Source: Thiotrichales bacterium (GTDB lineage Bacteria > Pseudomonadota > Gammaproteobacteria > JAABTG01). From it: a DNA stretch of 64,000 bases. Shown piece by piece: positions 20,361 through 29,643 of this stretch (its first letter is position 1; every line of letters begins with the position of its first letter). The translations under genes were made by a program, and so were the position numbers. The notes under the pieces are model-generated. The model saw nothing but the letters and a program-made list of their open reading frames with translations. It did not search any database and was not told where the DNA came from. Location: NCBI GenBank assembly GCA_011389995.1, contig JAABTG010000010.1, positions 1-64,000 of the forward strand, written 5' to 3'.

Positions 20361-20744
20361 GGGCCCGCCGGGAGCGCCCTCAACCCTTCGGCACTTCCCT
20401 TGCACCCCTTGGGTGGGCGGCCGCAGTCATGGCGCAAGGGGCTGCGATGGGCTATCCGGAACCGGGCCCGCTGCGGCCCGGGCCGCGCTGATGGGGTCCG
20501 GGACAGGGAGTATGGGCATTTCCGCGCAAGGGCCTGCCGGCAGCGGCCAACCCGCGTTTTTCTGCCCCCAGCCAGGTGCTATGCTTTGCTTTGACCACTC
20601 GCGGGACGGCCCCCTTGCTCACATACCCTGGGGTATCCGGGGCCACCCTGGGCCCGCGTGCGGCTCACGTAACGGAAATCGCCCTGTGGGTCGGTGTAGC
20701 GCCACCGTTCCCCGGCGCCGCAACACAGGGCATGCCTGCGGACA
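20361..20744. other. Gap between GGT-family gene and csp leader
   Basis: About 380 bp with no supported gene. A short stem ATACCC/GGGTAT at about 20622-20635 is the only structure I noted. Part of this stretch probably forms the promoter and long leader of the cold-shock gene. Confidence 0.45.
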
Positions 20745-20768
20745 CACCGGAGCCCTCCGGTGCTTTTT
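20745..20768 (+). terminator. Terminator-like hairpin in the cold-shock gene leader
   Basis: Perfect 8-bp stem CACCGGAG / CTCCGGTG around CC (opening to a larger loop in practice), then C and five T residues, ending 15 nt before the csp start codon. It may be a terminator for upstream transcription or an attenuator acting on csp. Confidence 0.65.
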
Positions 20769-20783
20769 GACAGAGACTCGCTT

Positions 20784-20996
20784 ATGGCTGCTGAACTTCA
20801 AACGGGCGTCGTCAAGTGGTTCAACGACAAGAAGGGTTACGGTTTCATCGAGCAGGAGAGTGGTCCGGACGTATTCGTTCACTTCCGAGCCGTCAACGGC
20901 GAGGGGCACCGTACCCTGCGGGACGGCCAGAAGGTCACCTTCGAGGTGGTGGACGGTCAGAAGGGGTTACAGGCCAACAACGTCACGCCTGTATAA
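20784..20996 (+). CDS. Cold-shock protein (CspA family)
   Basis: A 70-aa single OB-fold nucleic-acid chaperone. It starts [24 protein letters not shown] with RNP1 (KGYGFIEQ), RNP2 (VFVHF) and the C-terminal strand ANNV. The ATG at 20784 has only a weak GAGA upstream. The hairpin directly before it and the dyads after it suggest control at the RNA level. It is monocistronic. Confidence 0.96.
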   Translation: MAAELQTGVVKWFNDKKGYGFIEQESGPDVFVHFRAVNGEGHRTLRDGQKVTFEVVDGQKGLQANNVTPV

Positions 20997-21001
20997 ATTA
21001 A

Positions 21002-21060
21002 GCTGATTATTGGCCATCCATGGCCAAAATCAGCACGGAAGAGAAAACGCGGTTTTCTTC
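21002..21060. terminator. Tandem hairpins between csp and the TIGR03790 gene
   Basis: First hairpin 21002-21034: GCTGATT / AATCAGC outer stem and TTGGCCA / TGGCCAA inner stem with one bulged A. Second hairpin 21043-21057: GAAAAC-GCG-GTTTTC, followed by the T-rich TTCTTC. Placed between convergent genes, it probably terminates both. Confidence 0.75.
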
Positions 21061-21096
21061 TTCCCTCATTTGTGACGGCCAACGCCTCGCGTCCCC

Positions 21097-22161
21097 TCAG
21101 GGCGCGGTGTCCGGCGGGCGGGAGAAGGGCCGTGCCAGGGGTTCGCCGATGAAGATCCCCTGCCCCGGCCACGCCACGCTCTTCCAATAGGCCTCCAGCA
21201 GGGTGTCGCCGTCCAGGTAGCGGTCCATGGCCACCAGGGGTGAGGGGAACTTTGGGGGAAAGTTGCAGGGCTCCACCACGGTGCCATAACTGCCCGTGGC
21301 ACCGGCACGGATCCACGCCAGGGCGGACATCTGGCGCCCGCCCTCAAGCCGCCCCCCGGCGGAGGTGAGATGGTCGGCCAGGGCACCCGGCAGGAAGCGG
21401 TTGCTGTCGATGTCCCGCACCCATTTGCTGCCGGTGAAATAGAACAACACGTCCTCGCGGTCGCGGATGGCATCCTGCTCCAGCACCCTCACCTTCAGCA
21501 GATCACCGAACAGCTCCGCCACCCGGGCGTACTCCGTGGCACGCACGTTGCGCCGCTTATCAGAGGTGCGGAGGAGATAGGCCCCACCGAAGGGAAAGGT
21601 GGCGTCGGCGGCGATGCCCCGCTCCACCAGGTCCCGGGCGAGATGAAAATCCTCCGCCGGCAACAACATGGCGGGACGCCAGCGGAAATCGTCATAGGGC
21701 CGGTGGCTGCGGCTGTTGAAGAGGGGGCTCTCCCGGGTGGGCTCGCAACCCCGGGCGCAGAAGGCCGGGTCATAGCCCGCCGCCACCGCCGTGGTGATGG
21801 ACATGCACCCCACCCGGGTCACCTTGCTCCAGGCCAGGGCGTAGCCCTGGACCGCCGGCGGTGTGAGCTCGTCCAGACGCGCCTTGATGGCGGCGAACTC
21901 GCGGGGCTTGAGCACGGGGTCGCCGGGGTCGAAACTCACGCGGATGAAGTTCTCCGCCGGTAAACCGCGACGGCGCTGGAAGTAACGTCCGGTGCGCACG
22001 CTGTCTGCATCCCTGACGTTGACCACCACGGCGATGTCCCGCGGCCCCAGGGGCTGTGCCGCCACCGCCGGGGCCAGCAGGGCCATCACCGAGGCCAGTA
22101 ATCCACCCAAATGGCAGAACCATTTACCCCGGCCCTGGTCGGTTATAATCTGCGCGCCCAT
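21097..22161 (-). CDS. TIGR03790-family exported protein
   Basis: 354 aa. A signal peptide is visible (basic start, then [19 protein letters not shown]). The mature part begins [21 protein letters not shown] and contains [16 protein letters not shown], characteristic of the TIGR03790 family, which has no known function. Several Cys ([15 protein letters not shown]) could form disulfides in the periplasm. ATG 22161 is chosen because it provides the signal peptide. However, its first codons overlap the -10 element of the divergent copper operon, so the true start may lie further in. Confidence 0.8.
   Translation of the reverse strand: MGAQIITDQGRGKWFCHLGGLLASVMALLAPAVAAQPLGPRDIAVVVNVRDADSVRTGRYFQRRRGLPAENFIRVSFDPGDPVLKPREFAAIKARLDELTPPAVQGYALAWSKVTRVGCMSITTAVAAGYDPAFCARGCEPTRESPLFNSRSHRPYDDFRWRPAMLLPAEDFHLARDLVERGIAADATFPFGGAYLLRTSDKRRNVRATEYARVAELFGDLLKVRVLEQDAIRDREDVLFYFTGSKWVRDIDSNRFLPGALADHLTSAGGRLEGGRQMSALAWIRAGATGSYGTVVEPCNFPPKFPSPLVAMDRYLDGDTLLEAYWKSVAWPGQGIFIGEPLARPFSRPPDTAP
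22144..22149 (+). promoter_or_regulatory. -10 element of the copper operon
   Basis: Perfect TATAAT about 45 nt before copZ. The best -35 (TTTACC, 22123-22128) is only 15 bp away. The 19-bp spacing and dyad expected of a CueR/MerR promoter are not seen. Confidence 0.5.
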
Positions 22162-22192
22162 ATAAAAACGCCGTACTTGAGGAGCGGATACT

Positions 22193-22408
22193 ATGCCAGA
22201 GAGAGAGATCCATTTGAGCGTGAGCGGCATGAAGTGCGGGGGCTGCGAGGCGGCCGCCCGCCAGGCCGCCCTGGAGGTCCCCGGGGTCACCGATGCCCAC
22301 TTCAACCACGCGGGGAGCAGCGGCGTGGTGACCGGGGATGCCGACCCCCAGGCGGTGGCCGCGGCCGTGAGTGCCGCGGGCTACCCCGCCGCCGTGACAG
22401 ACGCATGA
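22193..22408 (+). CDS. copZ: Copper chaperone, HMA domain (CopZ-like)
   Basis: A 71-aa soluble heavy-metal-associated domain: [13 protein letters not shown] carries the CxxC Cu(I) site, with the usual ferredoxin-like pattern to the C-terminal GYPAAV. ATG 22193 follows GAGGAG at about 9 nt. Its TGA overlaps the copA start as ATGA. It would hand Cu(I) to CopA. Confidence 0.92.
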   Translation: MPEREIHLSVSGMKCGGCEAAARQAALEVPGVTDAHFNHAGSSGVVTGDADPQAVAAAVSAAGYPAAVTDA

Positions 22409-24633
22409 CGGATACCCCCGGCGAATACACCCTGTCCATCTCCGGCATGGCCTGCGCGGGCTGCGTGGGTGCCGTGGAACGCGCGCTGACCGGCGTCGAC
22501 GGCGTGCGCAGCGCCACCGTCAACTTCGCCGAGCATACCGCCCGGGTGGAGGGCGACGTGCAGCCCGTGGCCCTGGTGAGGGCCGTCAAGGACGCCGGCT
22601 ACGATGCCGCCGAGATGGTGAGCATCGAGGACGACGTGGAGAAGGAGCGCCGGGAGAAGGCCCACCAGGAGACCCTCCTCATCCAGGCCGCGGTGGCCGG
22701 CGCCTGGGGGACCCAACTCATGATCTCGGGCATGGCGGGTCTGCTGCCCGCCGTCACGGGCGATCCCGGCAACCGCCTCTTCTGGGTCCTGGTGGGCCTG
22801 GTCACCGCCGCCGCCATGTACTATGGCGGACGTCACTACTACGTGGGTGCCTGGAAGGCCTTCCGCCACCACAACGCCAACATGGACACCCTCATCGCGC
22901 TGGGCACCGGCACCGCCTGGGTCTACTCCATGCTGGTGGCCATGTGGCCCGACACCGTGCCTTCCCTGGCGCGCCATGCCTACTTCGAGGCGGCGGTCTT
23001 CATCCTCGCCTTCATCAACTTCGGCACCGCCATGGATGCCCGCAGCCGCATGCGCACCTCCACGGCCATCCGCCGCCTCCTCGACCTGCAGCCCAAGAAG
23101 GCGCGGGTGATCCGGGACGGCCGGGAGCTGGACGTGGCGGTGGAGCAGGTGGGTCTCGGCGAGACCCTGCGCATCCGTCCCGGCGAGCGCATCCCGGTGG
23201 ATGGCGAGTTGCTGGAGGGTCAGTCGGACGTGGACGAGTCCATGCTCACCGGCGAGCCCATGCCCGTGGGACGCCGGCCCGGCGACGAGGTGGTGGGCGG
23301 AACGGTGAACGGGCGCGGCAGCTTCCTCATGAAGGCCACCCGCATCGGTCGCGACATGGTGCTGTCCCAGATCGTCAACGAGGTGCGCCGCGCCCAGTCG
23401 GCCAAGCCCGCCATCGGTCGGCTCGCCGACCGGGTGTCCGCCATCTTCGTGCCGGCGGTGCTCATGTTCTCCGTGTTCACCGCCCTGGTGTGGTTCAACT
23501 TCGGGCCCGCGCCCGTCACCGGCTACATGGTGGTCACCGCCATGACCGTGCTGGTGATCGCCTGTCCCTGCGCCCTGGGGCTGGCTACCCCCATCTCGGT
23601 GATGATCGGCACCGGCCTGGCGGCCGCCCATGGCATCCTCATCCGCACCGGAGATGCCCTTCAGGCGGCGGGGGAGCTCACCACCATCGTCCTCGACAAG
23701 ACGGGCACCGTCACCGAAGGCAAGCCCACCGTCACCGCCATACTCCCCACCCGGGGCCACAGCGAGGAACAGGTGATGGGCCTGGCCGCCGGTCTGGAGA
23801 CGGGTTCCGAGCACCCCCTCGGCGCCGCCATCGTCAAGGCCGCCACCGAGGGGGACATGACGCCGGTGGCGGTGACGGACTTCGAGTCCCTCACCGGGCG
23901 CGGCGTGCGGGGACGGGTCGACGGCGAAGAGGTCATCGCCGGCAGCCGCCGGCTCATGGAGGAGCAGGGAATCTCCACGAAGAAGGTGGATACCACCGCC
24001 CTGGTGGGGGCGAGCATCGTCTACGTGGCCACCGGGCATACCCTGGTGGGCGCGGTGGCGGTGTCCGACCCCCCCAAGGCCGACGCGGCGGCGGCGGTGG
24101 CGCGCCTCAAGGCCGCCGGGCTCCACGTCATCATGGCCACCGGCGACGCCCGGGGTACGGCCGAGGCCATCGCCGCGGAGCTCGGTATCGAGGAAGTCCA
24201 CGCCGAGTTGCTGCCGGCGGACAAGACCGAGCTCATCCGCGAGCTCCAGGCCAGGGGCCAGAAGGTGGGGATGGTGGGCGACGGCATCAACGATGCCCCG
24301 GCCCTGGCCCTGGCGGACGTGGGCATGGCCATCGGCACCGGCACCGACGTGGCGGTGGAGAGCGCCGACGTGGCCCTCATGGGCGGCTCCCTGATGGCGG
24401 TGGCCGACACCATTGAGGTGTCCCGGGCCACCGTGCGCAACATCCGCCAGAACCTGTTCGGGGCCTTCGCCTATAACACCGTGAGCATCCCGGTGGCGGC
24501 GGGTCTGCTGTTCCCCGCCTTCGGACTGCTGCTCAACCCCATGGTGGCGGGCGCGGCCATGGCCGCGTCGTCGGTCACCGTGGTGAGCAACGCCAGCCGC
24601 CTGCTTCGATTCAAGACGGAGACCCTGCGATGA
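22405..24633 (+). CDS. copA: Cu(I)-exporting P1B-type ATPase
   Basis: 742 aa. One N-terminal HMA domain (GMACAGC, C17 and C20) precedes eight transmembrane helices. The metal site CPC is at 387-389 in [12 protein letters not shown]. The phosphorylated Asp is D431 in DKTGTVTEG. The SEHPLGAAI (HP) motif and the hinge [10 protein letters not shown] are present. These are P1B-1 (Cu+/Ag+) signatures. ATG 22405 overlaps copZ, and the stop overlaps the next small gene as ATGA, so at least three genes are coupled. Confidence 0.96.
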   Translation: MTDTPGEYTLSISGMACAGCVGAVERALTGVDGVRSATVNFAEHTARVEGDVQPVALVRAVKDAGYDAAEMVSIEDDVEKERREKAHQETLLIQAAVAGAWGTQLMISGMAGLLPAVTGDPGNRLFWVLVGLVTAAAMYYGGRHYYVGAWKAFRHHNANMDTLIALGTGTAWVYSMLVAMWPDTVPSLARHAYFEAAVFILAFINFGTAMDARSRMRTSTAIRRLLDLQPKKARVIRDGRELDVAVEQVGLGETLRIRPGERIPVDGELLEGQSDVDESMLTGEPMPVGRRPGDEVVGGTVNGRGSFLMKATRIGRDMVLSQIVNEVRRAQSAKPAIGRLADRVSAIFVPAVLMFSVFTALVWFNFGPAPVTGYMVVTAMTVLVIACPCALGLATPISVMIGTGLAAAHGILIRTGDALQAAGELTTIVLDKTGTVTEGKPTVTAILPTRGHSEEQVMGLAAGLETGSEHPLGAAIVKAATEGDMTPVAVTDFESLTGRGVRGRVDGEEVIAGSRRLMEEQGISTKKVDTTALVGASIVYVATGHTLVGAVAVSDPPKADAAAAVARLKAAGLHVIMATGDARGTAEAIAAELGIEEVHAELLPADKTELIRELQARGQKVGMVGDGINDAPALALADVGMAIGTGTDVAVESADVALMGGSLMAVADTIEVSRATVRNIRQNLFGAFAYNTVSIPVAAGLLFPAFGLLLNPMVAGAAMAASSVTVVSNASRLLRFKTETLR

Positions 24634-24713
24634 CTGACTTCCTGGTCAACCTGGTGGGCGTGGGACTCATGTATCTCATCGTCTGGTGGTTCTGGCTGAG
24701 CCCCAGGAACTGA
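24630..24713 (+). CDS. 27-aa single-span membrane peptide in the copper operon
   Basis: The ATG overlaps the copA stop as ATGA. The product starts [20 protein letters not shown] and ends FWLSPRN. It is one hydrophobic helix with an aromatic WWFW cluster at its end and no Met/Cys/His metal motif. The rhodanese gene starts 9 nt after its stop, so it is tightly packed inside the operon. I do not recognise the family. It could be a CopA-associated subunit, by analogy with other tiny subunits of transport ATPases (inference). Confidence 0.65.
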   Translation: MTDFLVNLVGVGLMYLIVWWFWLSPRN

Positions 24714-24721
24714 GGACCCCC

Positions 24722-25177
24722 ATGACCATGAACGAGCAAACCAAGACCTCTTCCAAGTCCCTGGTGCCCTGGGTGATAGTGGCCCTGGTGGTGGTGCTGG
24801 CCGCCTTCGCCAACCGTCACGTGGTGACCGACCAGGACCCCCGCATCGCCCCTGCGGACTTGAAGGCCGCCATGGCCGGCGACGATCCGCCCTTGCTGCT
24901 CGACATCCGCACACCCCAGGAGTACGTGGCCGGCCACATCCCCGGGGCACGACTGGTGGAAGGCCGCCGCATCGGACAGCTGGCCGAGAGCCTGACGGAT
25001 CCCGGGCGCCCCATCGTCCTTTACTGTGAGACGGGCAGCCGCTCCCGCGCCGCCCGCGCCACCCTGCGGGAACTCGGCTTCACCAACCTCACCCAACTGG
25101 AGGGCGACATGCGCACCTGGCGCAGCCTCGATCTGCCGGTGCGGCGCGGCCCGCCCCTCCGGCCCAACCCGGGCTGA
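24722..25177 (+). CDS. Membrane-anchored rhodanese-domain protein
   Basis: 151 aa. An N-terminal anchor helix (SLVPWVIVALVVVLAAFA) is followed by one rhodanese domain: LLLDIRTPQEYVAGHIPGA, then the active-site loop LYCETGSRSR with the catalytic Cys. It is probably periplasmic-facing, given the charge distribution. GAGGACC precedes ATG 24722 by about 5 nt. Last gene of copZ-copA-peptide-rhodanese; a role in sulfur supply or thiol-copper chemistry is inferred only from context. It is convergent with fumarase. Confidence 0.88.
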   Translation: MTMNEQTKTSSKSLVPWVIVALVVVLAAFANRHVVTDQDPRIAPADLKAAMAGDDPPLLLDIRTPQEYVAGHIPGARLVEGRRIGQLAESLTDPGRPIVLYCETGSRSRAARATLRELGFTNLTQLEGDMRTWRSLDLPVRRGPPLRPNPG

Positions 25178-25201
25178 GGCCCGCCCCGCGCCGCCGCGGC
25201 C

Positions 25202-26725
25202 TCACGCCGTCGCCACCGGGATGCCGGCGATACGGCTCCTCCAGGCGGCGGGACCACTCTGGTGCACCGACTCGCCACGGCTGTCCACGGCGACGGTGAC
25301 GGGCATGTCCGTCACCGTGAATTCGTAGATGGCCTCCATGCCGAGCTCGGGAAAGGCCAGCACCCGGGCCTCGCGGATGGCCCTGGACACCAGATAGGCG
25401 GCCCCTCCCACCGCCATCAGGTACACCGCGCCGTGGTCCTTGATGGAGGCCACGGCCCCGGGGCCGCGCTCGGCCTTGCCCACCATGCCCAACAGGCCGA
25501 GCTCCCCCAGCATCATGTCGGTATAACGGTCCATGCGGGTCGCGGTGGTGGGCCCCGCCGGCCCCACCACCTCATCGCCCACGGGGTCCACGGGGCCCAC
25601 GTAGTAGATGAAGCGGCCGCGGAAATCCACGCCCTTGGGCAAACCCTGGCCCGCCGCCAGGAGTTCCTCGATGCGCCGGTGGGCAGCGTCCCGCCCGGTG
25701 AGCAGGCGGCCGTTGAGCAGCAGCCGGTCGCCGGGCCGCCAGCTGGCCGCCTCGGCGGGGCTCACGGTATCCAGGTCCACCCGGCGGGCCTCCGCCCCGG
25801 CCGTCCAGGTCACCGCCGGCCAGTCTTCGAGACGCGGCGGCTCCAGGCGCGCCGGGCCGGAGCCATCCAGCACGAAATGGGCATGGCGGGTGGCCGCACA
25901 GTTGGGGATGAGGGCCACCGGCAGGGACGCCGCGTGGGTGGCGTGGGTCCTGATCTTCACGTCCAGCACCGTGGTGAGCCCCCCCAGGCCCTGGGCGCCG
26001 ATGCCCAGGGCATTCACCCGTTCGTAGATCTCGAGGCGCAGGGCCTCGACCTGGTCCCGCGGCCCCCTGGCCTTTATATCGTGCAGGTCGATGGGCTCCA
26101 TGAGGGCCTCCTTGGCCATCAGCATGGCCTTCTCGGCGGTACCGCCGATGCCGATGCCGAGCATGCCGGGGGGACACCAGCCGGCCCCCAGGGTGGGCAC
26201 CACCTCCTCCACCCAGTCGGCGACGCTGGCGGCGGGGTTGAGGATGGCGAAGCGGGACTTGTTCTCCGAACCACCGCCCTTGGCGGCCAGGCGCACCTCC
26301 ACCCGGTCCCCCGGCACCAGGCGCATGTGCACCACCGCAGGGGTGTTGTCGCCGGTGTTGCGGCGCCCCCCCATGGGCGGGTCCACCACGGAGGCCCGCA
26401 ACACGTTGGCGGGATCGGTGTAGGCGCGGCGCACCCCCGCGTTCACCATCTCCTCGATGCCCATGGCGCCTTCCCAGCGCACGTCCATGCCCACCTCCAC
26501 GAACACCACCGCGATGCCGGTATCCTGGCACACCGGCCGGTGACCCTCGGCACACATGCGGGAATTCACCAGGATCTGGGCCATGGCATCCCGCGCCGCC
26601 GGCGATTCCTCGCGCTCGTGGGCCGCCCCCAGGGCGCGGATGAAATCGGGCGGATGGTAGTAGGAGATGTACTGGAAGGCATCGGCGATGCTGGTGATGA
26701 AATCGGCCCCACGGATGGTGGTCAT
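25202..26725 (-). CDS. fumA: Class I (iron-sulfur) fumarate hydratase
   Basis: A 507-aa TCA-cycle enzyme interconverting fumarate and malate. Cluster-ligand Cys candidates are in RPVCQDTGIA, GWCPPGMLGIGIGGT and LIPNCAATRHAHF. The GGGSENKSRFAILNP and DMPVTVAVD stretches mark the alpha and beta parts of a class I enzyme. It is slightly shorter than E. coli FumA. ATG 26725 (MTTIRGADF) is preferred over an upstream start at 26758. Confidence 0.93.
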   Translation of the reverse strand: MTTIRGADFITSIADAFQYISYYHPPDFIRALGAAHEREESPAARDAMAQILVNSRMCAEGHRPVCQDTGIAVVFVEVGMDVRWEGAMGIEEMVNAGVRRAYTDPANVLRASVVDPPMGGRRNTGDNTPAVVHMRLVPGDRVEVRLAAKGGGSENKSRFAILNPAASVADWVEEVVPTLGAGWCPPGMLGIGIGGTAEKAMLMAKEALMEPIDLHDIKARGPRDQVEALRLEIYERVNALGIGAQGLGGLTTVLDVKIRTHATHAASLPVALIPNCAATRHAHFVLDGSGPARLEPPRLEDWPAVTWTAGAEARRVDLDTVSPAEAASWRPGDRLLLNGRLLTGRDAAHRRIEELLAAGQGLPKGVDFRGRFIYYVGPVDPVGDEVVGPAGPTTATRMDRYTDMMLGELGLLGMVGKAERGPGAVASIKDHGAVYLMAVGGAAYLVSRAIREARVLAFPELGMEAIYEFTVTDMPVTVAVDSRGESVHQSGPAAWRSRIAGIPVATA

Positions 26726-26877
26726 GACCGGCCCTCGGCATTGGGAAACAGCTAGCACCCTAGGTCATGGCCGTTCCCGGAACAAGGCCCGCCCGCGGGC
26801 AAATCCGCCCCGGATTACGCCCTGCGCACTCTTGTCCGGTTTACACTGGAACGATGAAAACGAACAACAAAAGCAGG

Positions 26878-27030
26878 AACTACGAAAGGCGCGAAACACG
26901 CGAAAGGTTGCCGGGCGGCAATGCGGGAAACTACCGGGGCCGGAGGTACCCCGGGACGGGGAGGTTGCGCTGGAAGGACTATGGCTGCCGTTCCTTTTTA
27001 CTTTCGTCTCTTTGGCGTCTTTCGTGGGTT
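26878..27030. repeat. Intergenic inverted-repeat element with CGAAA-rich arms
   Basis: The left arm (about 26878-26907, AACTACGAAAGGCGCGAAA...) and right arm (about 26991-27030, ...GGCGTCTTTCGTGGGTT) are imperfect reverse complements. Each is built of CGAAA/TTTCG units, about 85 bp apart. It fills most of the 330-bp gap between fumarase and the glycerate kinase. No protein is supported there. Confidence 0.6.
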
Positions 27031-27058
27031 AAAAAAAATCAAACGCGGTAACCGGGAG

Positions 27059-28282
27059 CTATTGCTGCCAAAGCAGCACCAGGTCCATCACATTGGTACC
27101 CGTGGGCCCCGTATACAGCAGGTCGCCACTGGCTTCGAGGAAGGTGCCGGCGTCGGCGGCGGCCAGGGATACCTCGGCGTCGAGGCCGGCCGACTCGCCG
27201 CGGGCCACGGTGCAGCCGTCCACCAGGGCCCCGGCATCCCCGCCGGGGCCGTCGGTGCCATCGGTGCCGGCCGCCAGCAGGCACCAGCCGCGGCGGCCCG
27301 CGCCGGCGCGGGCCGCCGCCAGGGCCAGGGCCTGACAGCGGCCGCCGCGCCCCGGTCGCGGCGGGAGGCGAACCGTGGTCTCGCCGCCCCACAGGTGAAG
27401 GCCCCGGGCGGCCGGTGGCGCCGACAGCAGGTCGTGACCCACCCTCACGGCATCGCCGGCCAGGAATTCCGTGTGCGGATGCACCTTAAGGCCCGACGCC
27501 ACGGCCCGGTCCCGGGCCCCGGCCAGGGCCCCGGCGTTGTCCGCAATGATGAGATGAGGGATGGAGACGGCCCCGGCCGGGGCGGCCCCTTCCCCGCCGG
27601 CCACGGCGTCCCGCAACCAGGACGGCAGGGCCAGATCGTCCAGGGTGTCCGGGGGCGCCCCATGGAGCAGCCCGGAGCCGATGCTGCCGATGCGGTTGCC
27701 GGGGACATCCGAGATGAGCAGCACCCGGGCCGGGCGCCCCCGCAGGTGACGCACCAGCCCCCCGCCCTTGATGTCCGACAGGGCGCGGCGCACCCGGTTG
27801 ATGTGGTGGATATCGAGGCCCGAGGCGAGGAGCCAGCTGTTGGCCCGTTCCAGCAGAACCAGGTCCAGCCCCGGGCGCAGGCGCTCCACCAGACTCGATG
27901 TGCCCCCGGAGACGAGAAACATCACGGCCCGCTCCATGGGTCCCGTGGCCAGGAACTCCACCAGGGCGGCGCCGGCGGCGAGGCTGCTGCCGTCGGGCAC
28001 GGGATGGGCGGCCTCCAGGCCCGTCACCCACGGCCGGGCGAAGAGTTCCTCGTCGCCGTGTCCCCGTTTGGTGACGATGAACAGGCGGCGGATGCCCTCC
28101 CCCAGGGCCGCCTGCGCCCCGCGGGCCATGGCCACCGCGGCCTTGCCCAGGGCCACGACGTCCACGCCGGAGGACAGCTCCGCAGATGCCAGGGCGCGAC
28201 GGGTGGCCGTTGTCCCGTCCACCGTCTCCAGGGCCCCGGCATAGGCGGCGAGCAACCGCTGGCGTGCCGCGGCGACATCCAT
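27059..28282 (-). CDS. Type II glycerate 2-kinase (MOFRL family)
   Basis: 407 aa. A DUF4147 N-terminal domain (VALGKAAVAMARGA; LVSGGTSSLVE; NRVRRALSDIKGGGL) is followed by the MOFRL domain, with WGGETTVRLP, GRGGRCQALALA, AAGTDGTDGPGGDAGA and the terminal GPTGTNVMDLVLL. It phosphorylates D-glycerate to 2-phosphoglycerate, feeding glycolate/serine carbon into glycolysis. The gene starts 6 bp after metZ and is last in cvpA-purF-metZ-kinase. Confidence 0.9.
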   Translation of the reverse strand: MDVAAARQRLLAAYAGALETVDGTTATRRALASAELSSGVDVVALGKAAVAMARGAQAALGEGIRRLFIVTKRGHGDEELFARPWVTGLEAAHPVPDGSSLAAGAALVEFLATGPMERAVMFLVSGGTSSLVERLRPGLDLVLLERANSWLLASGLDIHHINRVRRALSDIKGGGLVRHLRGRPARVLLISDVPGNRIGSIGSGLLHGAPPDTLDDLALPSWLRDAVAGGEGAAPAGAVSIPHLIIADNAGALAGARDRAVASGLKVHPHTEFLAGDAVRVGHDLLSAPPAARGLHLWGGETTVRLPPRPGRGGRCQALALAAARAGAGRRGWCLLAAGTDGTDGPGGDAGALVDGCTVARGESAGLDAEVSLAAADAGTFLEASGDLLYTGPTGTNVMDLVLLWQQ

Positions 28283-28288
28283 GCCCCG

Positions 28289-29488
28289 TCAGTCCAGGCC
28301 GCGGGCGAGGTCCGCCGTGATGTCCGCCGGGTCTTCCAGGCCCACCGCCACCCGCAGCAGACCGTCGCCGATACCGGCCCGCACCCGCTCCTCGGCCGTC
28401 AGCCGGCTGTGGGTGGTGGTGGCGGGATGGGTGATGGTGGTGCGGGTATCGCCGAGGTTGGCGGTGATGGAGAGCATGCGGGTGGCGTCCACCACCCGCC
28501 ATGCCGCTTCCTGCCCGCCCGCCACCTCGAAGGCCACGATGCCGCCGTAACCGGACTGCTGGTGCCGTGCCAGCTCGTGCTGGGGATGGGACGCCAGCCC
28601 CGGGTAGAACACCCGCCGCACTCCCGGCCGGGCCTCCAGCCAGCGGGCCACGGTAAGGGCCCGCTCGCAGTGGGCCGCCATGCGCACCGACAGGGTCTCC
28701 AGCCCCTTGAGAAACACCCAGGCGTTGAAGGGGCTCATGGAGGGCCCGGCGGTGCGCAGCACGCCGTAGACCGGCTCCCACAGGTGGGCGTCGGGGAACA
28801 CCACGGCACCGCCGATACAACGTCCCTGGCCGTCCAGATACTTGGTGGCCGAATGGATGACCAGGTGGGCCCCCAGCTCCAGGGGCCGTTGCAGTACCGG
28901 GGTGCAGAAGCAGTTGTCCACCGCCAGCAGCACCCCCTTGTCCCGCGCCAGGGCGGCGAGGCGGGGGATGTCGGCCACCGTGGTGAGGGGATTGGTGGGG
29001 GTCTCCAGGAACAGCAACCGGGTGGCGGGGCCGATGGCCCGTTCCCAGGCCCCGTAGTCCCCCATGTCCACGAAGGTGGTGGCGATGCCGAAGGGGGCCA
29101 GGATCTTGTTGAAGAGCTGCACCGTGGAACCGAAGATGCTGCGGGAGGCCACCACGTGGTCGCCGCTTTTCAGCAGGCCGAGGCAGGTGGCCAGGATGGC
29201 GGCCATGCCGGAGGCCGTGGCCACGGCGTGGGTCCCCCCTTCGAGGCGGGCCAGGCGCTGCTCGAAGGTGCGCACGGTGGGGTTGGTGAAGCGGGAGTAG
29301 ATATTTCCCGGCTCATCGCCGGCGAAGCGGGCGGCCGCCTCGGCGGCGGACGCGAAGGCGAAGCTGGAGGTGGCGAAGATGGGCTCGCTGTGCTCCTGCT
29401 CGGCGGTCCGCACCTGCCCGCCCCTCACGGCCCAGGTATCGAAACCCCAGGGCTCCCCGTCCCGGGTTCCGTCGTCATCTGCGATCAT
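28289..29488 (-). CDS. metZ: O-succinylhomoserine sulfhydrylase
   Basis: A 399-aa Cys/Met-metabolism PLP enzyme that makes homocysteine directly from O-succinylhomoserine and sulfide. It shows SRFTNPTVRTFEQRL, AVATASGMAAI, the Schiff-base Lys in HSATKYLDGQGR and SLGGVE-like LSITANLGDTRTT. Placement directly after purF is the conserved Pseudomonas order and supports MetZ over MetB or MetC. Confidence 0.92.
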   Translation of the reverse strand: MIADDDGTRDGEPWGFDTWAVRGGQVRTAEQEHSEPIFATSSFAFASAAEAAARFAGDEPGNIYSRFTNPTVRTFEQRLARLEGGTHAVATASGMAAILATCLGLLKSGDHVVASRSIFGSTVQLFNKILAPFGIATTFVDMGDYGAWERAIGPATRLLFLETPTNPLTTVADIPRLAALARDKGVLLAVDNCFCTPVLQRPLELGAHLVIHSATKYLDGQGRCIGGAVVFPDAHLWEPVYGVLRTAGPSMSPFNAWVFLKGLETLSVRMAAHCERALTVARWLEARPGVRRVFYPGLASHPQHELARHQQSGYGGIVAFEVAGGQEAAWRVVDATRMLSITANLGDTRTTITHPATTTHSRLTAEERVRAGIGDGLLRVAVGLEDPADITADLARGLD

Positions 29489-29643
29489 GGTCAGGCCTCC
29501 TGGTAGCCATGAAAAGGGCCGGTTCGCGATACCGCCCCAAGCAGGTCCGGACGACGCCTCGCTTTAGCGGCATTTGTAGGGCGCCCGCAAGCTGTGGCTC
29601 AAATCGGCGCGTCGGCAAGGCCAGGAAACGGCCATGGAGGGCG

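Noticed and set aside
22119-22149. CueR/MerR-type promoter for the copper operon
   Set aside because: No 19-bp spacer with a good -35, and the candidate ACC...GGT dyad is too weak. Only the -10 is supported.
24630-24713. CcoS-like cytochrome oxidase assembly protein
   Set aside because: The peptide is shorter than CcoS and lacks its typical acidic tail, and no cco genes are nearby. Kept as unknown.
26921-29506. 861-codon open frame on the plus strand opposite the glycerate kinase and metZ
   Set aside because: Antisense shadow; both minus-strand genes have complete catalytic motifs.
29489-29643. Short plus-strand frame between metZ and purF
   Set aside because: No ribosome site, Arg-rich shadow-like composition, no recognisable motif.
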